Shown: positions 59,171 through 64,000 of the stretch, one piece after another
Layout: each line of letters begins with the position of its first letter
How positions within the stretch are numbered: the first letter of the stretch is position 1
Assembly: GCA_003971905.1 (NCBI GenBank)
Contig: RSEE01000001.1
Location: 1,054,001 to 1,118,000, forward strand
DNA: 64,000 bases
Direction of reading: 5' to 3'
From: Moniliella sp. 'wahieum'
Taxonomy: Eukaryota; Basidiomycota; Moniliellomycetes; Moniliellales; Moniliellaceae
The notes under the pieces: generated by a model
What the model saw: the letters and a program-made list of their open reading frames with translations, nothing else
Told to the model about the DNA's origin: nothing
The model's database searches: none
Made by a program: the position numbers and the translations under genes

Positions 59171-60690
59171 TGTAGGCCAGTCGTGTGGCCATGCACAACT
59201 CCAGGCCATTCGTCCCGGTTGCCACTCAAGTCCTCCCCTCTCTACATCCCTGGCAGGAGCTCATCCCACAACCGATGTCTCCGGGTTCCCTGGCCAGCGG
59301 GGGTGTTGACTGTGATCCTGGCTCCCAGTCGGTAGACCAGGTTCGCCTCGGTTCCATCGGCTTCCACGCTGACGTCCCTGCGTGTCACTGTCCCTGTGCC
59401 CTGCACTCTCTCCTGTGTGACTCACTGTCCCTGTGCCTAGTCCAGCCTCCTATATAGATGCCTCTGTACCCGACCCAACTCTGGCTCCAATCCATCACCT
59501 TCTCCTCATCCTTCTGCCCGTCCGGCTCCCTAGGCCAAGAGCTACAATCTGATCCCCCCGGAAGGGGAGCGCTCTTCAAGCAAGCCCACCCCCAAGCCTA
59601 CAAGCCCAAGCTAAGCCGCCAAGCCCACAAGACACACCCGTCCTCCCGCCCAACACACCACCGCCACAATCGGCACCTTACCGCCACAATCGGCATACTA
59701 CCGCCACAATCGGCATACTACCGCCACAATCGGCACACTCGTCCCCCACAGATGGGGCAATGATTTTTAGGGACAACACGACGGAACAAAACGTGTCGGG
59801 TATCGTCAACGAGACGAAATTCCTCCAACGACAAAACGGCGCAGGCGAATCGCAGAAAGCGGGGGTGGCTGCTCATCAAGTGCCCCACCCACGGCTACAC
59901 GCCCCGGATTGCCAATTCATCCGGGGCACCTGGGGAAAGGATGGGGGGGGGTGGTCACCCAACTTCTTCCACTCCTCTTTTTCAACAACAAAGAAACCCA
60001 AACAGATCAAGACGGTTGACGCATAGCGCCCGTTCATTTCCCATGCCCAATGGACCCCACTGGCACCAGGCATGCGGAACCAAACAACTACCAAACGCAT
60101 CCAATTTTGATGCCAACGACCTTGGACCGCATTTACTCCAAGTTTCCAATTTTCTTTCACTACACCTATAACTGGTGCTTTTACTTTTGCCCACCAAATC
60201 GCTTCGGGCGCAACCCCTACTACTTTTACTTCTAAGACTTCTACAAGCATCTGGCGGTCGCACAATACACCAACCACAAGCGCTCGGCTCGTTCAGGTGT
60301 CATCCTGGACAGCGGGGGTGTAGGCCAGTCGTGTGGCCATGCACAACTCCAGGCCATTCGTCCCGGTTGCCACTCAAGTCCTCCCTCTCTACATCCACTG
60401 GCAGGAGCTCATCCCACAACCGATGTCTCCGGGTTCCCTGGCCAGCGGGGGTGTTGACTGTGATCCTCTGGCTCCCAGTCGGTAGACCAGGTTCGCCTCG
60501 GTTCCATCGGCTTCCACGCTGACGTCCCTGCGTGTCACTGTCCCTGTGCCCTGCACTCTCTCCTGTGTGACTCACTGTCCCTGTGCCTAGTCCAGCCTCC
60601 TATATAGATGCCTCTGTACCCAGACCCAACTCTGGCTCCATCCATCACCTTCTCCTCATCCTTCTGCCCGTCCGGCTCCCTAGGCCAACA
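59171..60690 (+). mobile_element. Short non-autonomous LTR-like element with two terminal repeats
   Basis: Two direct repeats, 59171-59540 and 60319-60690 (about 370 bp each), start TGTAGGCC and end near GGCCAA(CA); each carries a TATATAG box (about 59450 and 60601). They flank a 778-bp inner part with no reverse transcriptase, integrase or capsid sequence that I can see. A purine tract (CAGCGGGGG) abuts the right repeat, as a polypurine tract would. I cannot find a convincing primer site or target duplication. The two repeats are almost identical, so insertion is recent. The best label is a TRIM/LARD-like non-autonomous LTR retrotransposon; the inner part is non-coding as far as seen. Confidence 0.6.
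59661..59740 (+). repeat. 20-bp tandem repeat inside the element
   Basis: Four units of CCGCCACAATCGGCAYMYYM, that is CCGCCACAAT plus CGGCA(T/C)ACTA-like, in perfect 20-bp register. Confidence 0.9.
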
Positions 60691-61192
60691 GCGGCCATAC
60701 CAACTGCTCCGGCCAAGTGAGACTAAAAAGCGAGGGTTTGCTGCGTCCAGCTCTCCGCAGTATCATGCGTTAAGCATGCATGACACGCGCCTTCGCTCGG
60801 CCGCCGCCGGAAATGGGCGGGGTTATGCTCGAGTTATGACCGTGACCGGATGTCGATGACCGTGGCATCCCGCTGCTGCGGCCAGTCACACTAGTCACAC
60901 GTCGCCTGCATCACACCACATGTGGTGTCCCGCATGTGGTACACCGCCCGTCCCGCGGCCCGCTTCACGCGCGTCACGCCTCGTGCGGTTGGGCCTCGCT
61001 CCAGCGGACAACCGAGCTTGCTGCTATTCCGCCGAGTAAATTCCGACGCGGCGGTGCGTGGGTTCATGGGTTCATGCACTGTGCTGACCTAACGTCGTGC
61101 GCGTGGAGGACGGCGCCTCAGCGGCTGCCACGTAACGACAGTGCCGCCCGCCTTCTTGCGACCACACGCCGGCACCCACACCCGTCGCGGCC
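60691..61192. other. SEC21 promoter region
   Basis: No gene. It holds TTAAGCATGCATGACACGC at about 60770-60788 and CACATGTGGTG/CATGTGGTA direct repeats near 60918-60941. Confidence 0.5.
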
Positions 61193-64000
61193 ATGTCGTG
61201 GAAGAAGGACGACGAGCTGGGCGTTGCGCCCGCCGCATTCTGGCAGGACAAGGCCTCTGTTTTGCAGGAGGCCCGCGTCTTCAATGAGAGCCCCATCAGC
61301 CCTCGCCGCTGCCGCATCCTGCTCACCAAAATCCTCTACCTCCTCTACACCGGAGTCGTTCAGCCGGCAGGAAGCCACGGCGCTCTTTTTGGCGCTACCA
61401 AGCTGTTCCAGCACAAGGATCCAGCGCTGCGGCAGATGGTGTACCTTGCGATCAAAGAGCTCAGCCCCCTGGCCGAAGACGTCATCATGGTCACTGCCAG
61501 CATTATGAAGGACATGCAGCCTAACACAGCTGTCATCTACCGACCCAACGCCATCCGTGCCCTGGCCCGTGTCGTCGACCCCTCCATGGCTCAGGGTCTG
61601 GAACGCTACTTCAAGACAGCTCTTGTCGACCGCAACAGCAGCATTGCCAGCGCTGCGGTCGTTAGCGCCTACCATCTCTTCCCTGCTGCTCGCGACGTGG
61701 TTCGTCGTTGGGCGAACGAGGTGCAGGAAGCTATTCACCCCAAGGCTCCGCCCCCCTCATCGTCATATGGAAGCACTCCCAATCGAAGCGGAAGCTCGGC
61801 CTCGCGCTTTTTTGGCTTTGCTGCTAGCGCAGCGGGTTACTCTATTAATTCTAGCCGTGACTCTTCTTCTGCTGACGAGCAGTACGTTGCTTCGACCAGT
61901 TTCATCATCCAGTATCACGTTTTGGGCTTGCTTTACCTCATTCGGCAGGGCGACCGGATCGCCGTGACCAAGCTGGTGCAGCAGTACTCTGGAGCGCAGA
62001 GTCCCGTGGTGTTGCGCAACCCTCTAGCTGTCTGCCAGCTTGTCCGGCTTGCCGCCAAGATTGCGGAGGAGGACCCAGATCGGCGTCGGCAGATGCTTGA
62101 TTTGCTCGAGGCGTGGTTGCGGCACACGAGCGATATGGTCAACTACGAGGCAGCTAAAGCAATTTGCGAGTTGCGTGGTGTGAACGAGGTGGAACTCACC
62201 AAACCTGTTTCGGTGCTGCGGGTCTTTCTCGGAAGTCCCCGGGGGGTTCTTAAGTTTGCTGCCATTCGCACGTTGTCCAACTTGGCCCAGACTCATCCGC
62301 AGGCGGTCAAGGCATGCAACCTCGAGATGGAAAACCTGATTACGGACCCAAACCGCAGCGTAGCGACCTTTGCTATCACACACTCTCCTCAAGACGGGCA
62401 ATGAGGCAAGTGTGGACCGTCTGATGAAGCAAATTTCCTCCTTCATGACGGAAATTAGCGATGAATTTAAGGTGGTCGTGCTCGATGCGATTCGGTCATT
62501 GTGCCTCAAGTTCCCCTCTAAACAGTCTGTCATGCTTAATTTCCTTTACTCGGTCCTTCGCGAGGAAGGGGGTTATGATTTCAAACGCACGGTTGTGGAT
62601 GCAATCATTGACATGATCCGATTCGTCGGGGATTGCAAAGAAGTCGCTCTGGCACATCTGTGTGAGTTTATCGAAGATTGTGAATTCACCAAGCTCTCGG
62701 TCCGCATCCTCCACTTACTTGGTCAGGAGGGGCCTTTCATGCCTGCGCCAGCCAAGTTCATCCGCTACATCTACAACCGCGTCATTCTTGAGAATGCTAT
62801 TGTTCGGGCAGCGGCAGTCAACAGTCTGGCCAAATTTGGCCTTCATGTACCCAAGTTGCGCCCTCGCATCTCTGTTCTCCTCGAACGCTGCACGGATGAC
62901 GTTGACGACGAAGTGCGCGACCGCGCTGTGATTCAACTGGCCCTCCTTCGTCAGCCTCCGCTAGGTGCCAAGCTGCTCGGATCTGATACCAAATCCACAT
63001 TCCGTCTTGCAGCGCTAGAAGAACAACTGACGGGATATTTGGCTGACCCGGCGGCCCAGGCCCAGCCCTTTGATGCTGCCTCCGTTCCTCGCATCACTCA
63101 CGAGGAGGCGACCCAGGCCGCATTGCGGGCCAAAAACGATGCCATCGCTTCGGTCGCGATGGGTTCGGACGCCACGGCGCGCGGGCATTCGGGCAGGAGG
63201 CCCATCCACTTCCGCTGCGGGCGCGGCGGCGATGGGTGCCCCCACCGCATCCCCTCTCCCTCCTACTGCAGCGACGGGCGAGTCGGCATATGCTGCACAG
63301 CTTGCTTCTGTGCCCGCTTTGGCCGAACTGGGGCCTGTACTGCACTCGTCCCGCCAGCCCGTGCTGCACAGAAAGCGAAACAGAGTACACCGTCGCTGCT
63401 GTCAAGCACGTGTTCCCATCCCACTTCGTGGTGCAGTACAATGTGACCAACACGCTCTCCGACACGGTGCTGGAGGACGTGCACGTCGCAGTTGACGGTG
63501 CCTTTGCCGAGGCTGGAGTGGAGCTCGAATCGATCGTGCCTGCTCCGCATGCTTTGACTGTCGCTGAGCCCACGGCATCGACGTACGTCATCTTTAAGCG
63601 GGGCTCATTCCCCTTGTTCTCGTTGGAAAACACGCTCAAGTTTACCTCGAAAGAGGTGGACCCCGTCTCGGGCGAACCCGAGGACGAAGGATATGCGGAC
63701 GAGTACCAGACTCTTGCTCTGGAAGTGGATGCAGCAGACTACATCGACCCCGCCTATGCTGACTTTGCCTCCGAATGGCCCGCCTTAGTGCAGGCGACGG
63801 TCAAGGAAACGTTTGCCTTGACGGCGATGCAAACGCTGCAGGAGGCGTGCGACCAGTTGGTCGAGTTGTATGGGATGCAACCTCTCGAAGGCACCGAGAC
63901 GGTGGGGGCAGCTACAGTCCACACACTCCTCCTTGCTGGTATGGTGTCGGTGCGTCCGATGAGGGCAAACCTGCCAAGGTGTTGGCCCGCTTCCGCATGA
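61193..64000 (+). CDS. SEC21: Coatomer subunit gamma (SEC21), 3' partial
   Basis: Gamma-COP is part of the COPI coat for Golgi-to-ER transport. ATG 61193 (GCGGCCATGT context) starts MSWKKDDELGVAPAAFWQDK. The adaptin-like trunk follows: RRCRILLTKILYLLYTG, LFQHKDPALRQMVYLAIKEL, YRPNAIRALARVVD, then a Ser-rich insert (GSTPNRSGSSASRFF) that is unusual here, and QYHVLGLLYLIRQGDRIAV. After a shift at about 62385 come KQISSFMTEISDEFKVVVLDAI, EFTKLSVRILHLLGQEGP and RAAAVNSLAKFGLH. A linker and, after a second shift near 63210, the appendage: ESETEYTVAAVKHVFPSHFV, LEDVHVAVDG and FTSKEVDPVSGEPEDEGYADEY. The window ends in its last part, around KPAKVLARFRM, a few residues before the expected end. No intron is seen. 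Confidence 0.95.

Noticed and set aside
59760-60026. 88-codon frame in the inner part of the LTR-like element
   Set aside because: No similarity to any retroelement protein that I can see, and other frames are equally open; treated as non-coding.

Overview
The window is nuclear DNA of a fungus, most likely a basidiomycete. The clues are a GC-rich base composition, introns of about 50-110 nt with GTATGT/GTACGT/GTGAGT donors and CTAAC-type branch sites, and fungal gene types (SHO1, NTO1, YME2, SUR2, HID1, a RHO1-type GTPase, fungal AP-3 beta). No species can be named from the sequence alone. About 22 protein genes, one intron-containing tRNA-Lys, a probable intronic snoRNA cluster, one dispersed repeat family and one young LTR-like element group were found.

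Layout: 0-5 kb YME2 (+, cut by the left edge) converging on a THEM6-like thioesterase (-). 5-14.5 kb a HID1-like gene (+), AP-3 beta (-), RNase P/MRP subunit POP4 (-), and upstream of POP4 a set of non-coding exons whose introns carry C/D snoRNA-like elements. 15-21.4 kb the PHD-finger protein NTO1 (+) and a secreted S1/P1 nuclease (-). 23.6-31 kb RHO1 (+), an SppA-type S49 protease (-) and actin (-). 31-36 kb RNA polymerase I/III subunit AC19 (-), prenylcysteine oxidase (+) and UDP-glucose dehydrogenase (-). 38-47.4 kb a TBC Rab-GAP (+), 6-phosphogluconolactonase (+), sphinganine C4-hydroxylase SUR2 (+) and glycyl-tRNA synthetase (-). 48-56 kb an AT-hook protein (-), uridine phosphorylase (+), the osmosensor SHO1 (+), tRNA-Lys(CTT) (-) and polyubiquitin (-). 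57-64 kb a bZIP factor (-), the LTR-like repeat cluster lying directly upstream of it, and coatomer gamma SEC21 (+, cut by the right edge).

Genes stand singly, with 0.3-2 kb spacers and no operon logic. Themes that recur are membrane traffic (AP-3, SEC21, HID1, TBC Rab-GAP), cell polarity and stress (RHO1, actin, SHO1), and RNA machinery (POP4, snoRNAs, tRNA, GlyRS, AC19).

A major caveat: nearly every long gene, including actin and polyubiquitin, is broken by isolated one-base shifts. Where the expected sequence is certain these are mostly single missing bases. In polyubiquitin three units should give 690 nt and 687 are present. This looks like uncorrected sequencing error, not gene decay, so most genes below are given as one span covering several frames. 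Only the nuclease, 6-phosphogluconolactonase and uridine phosphorylase read through without a shift.
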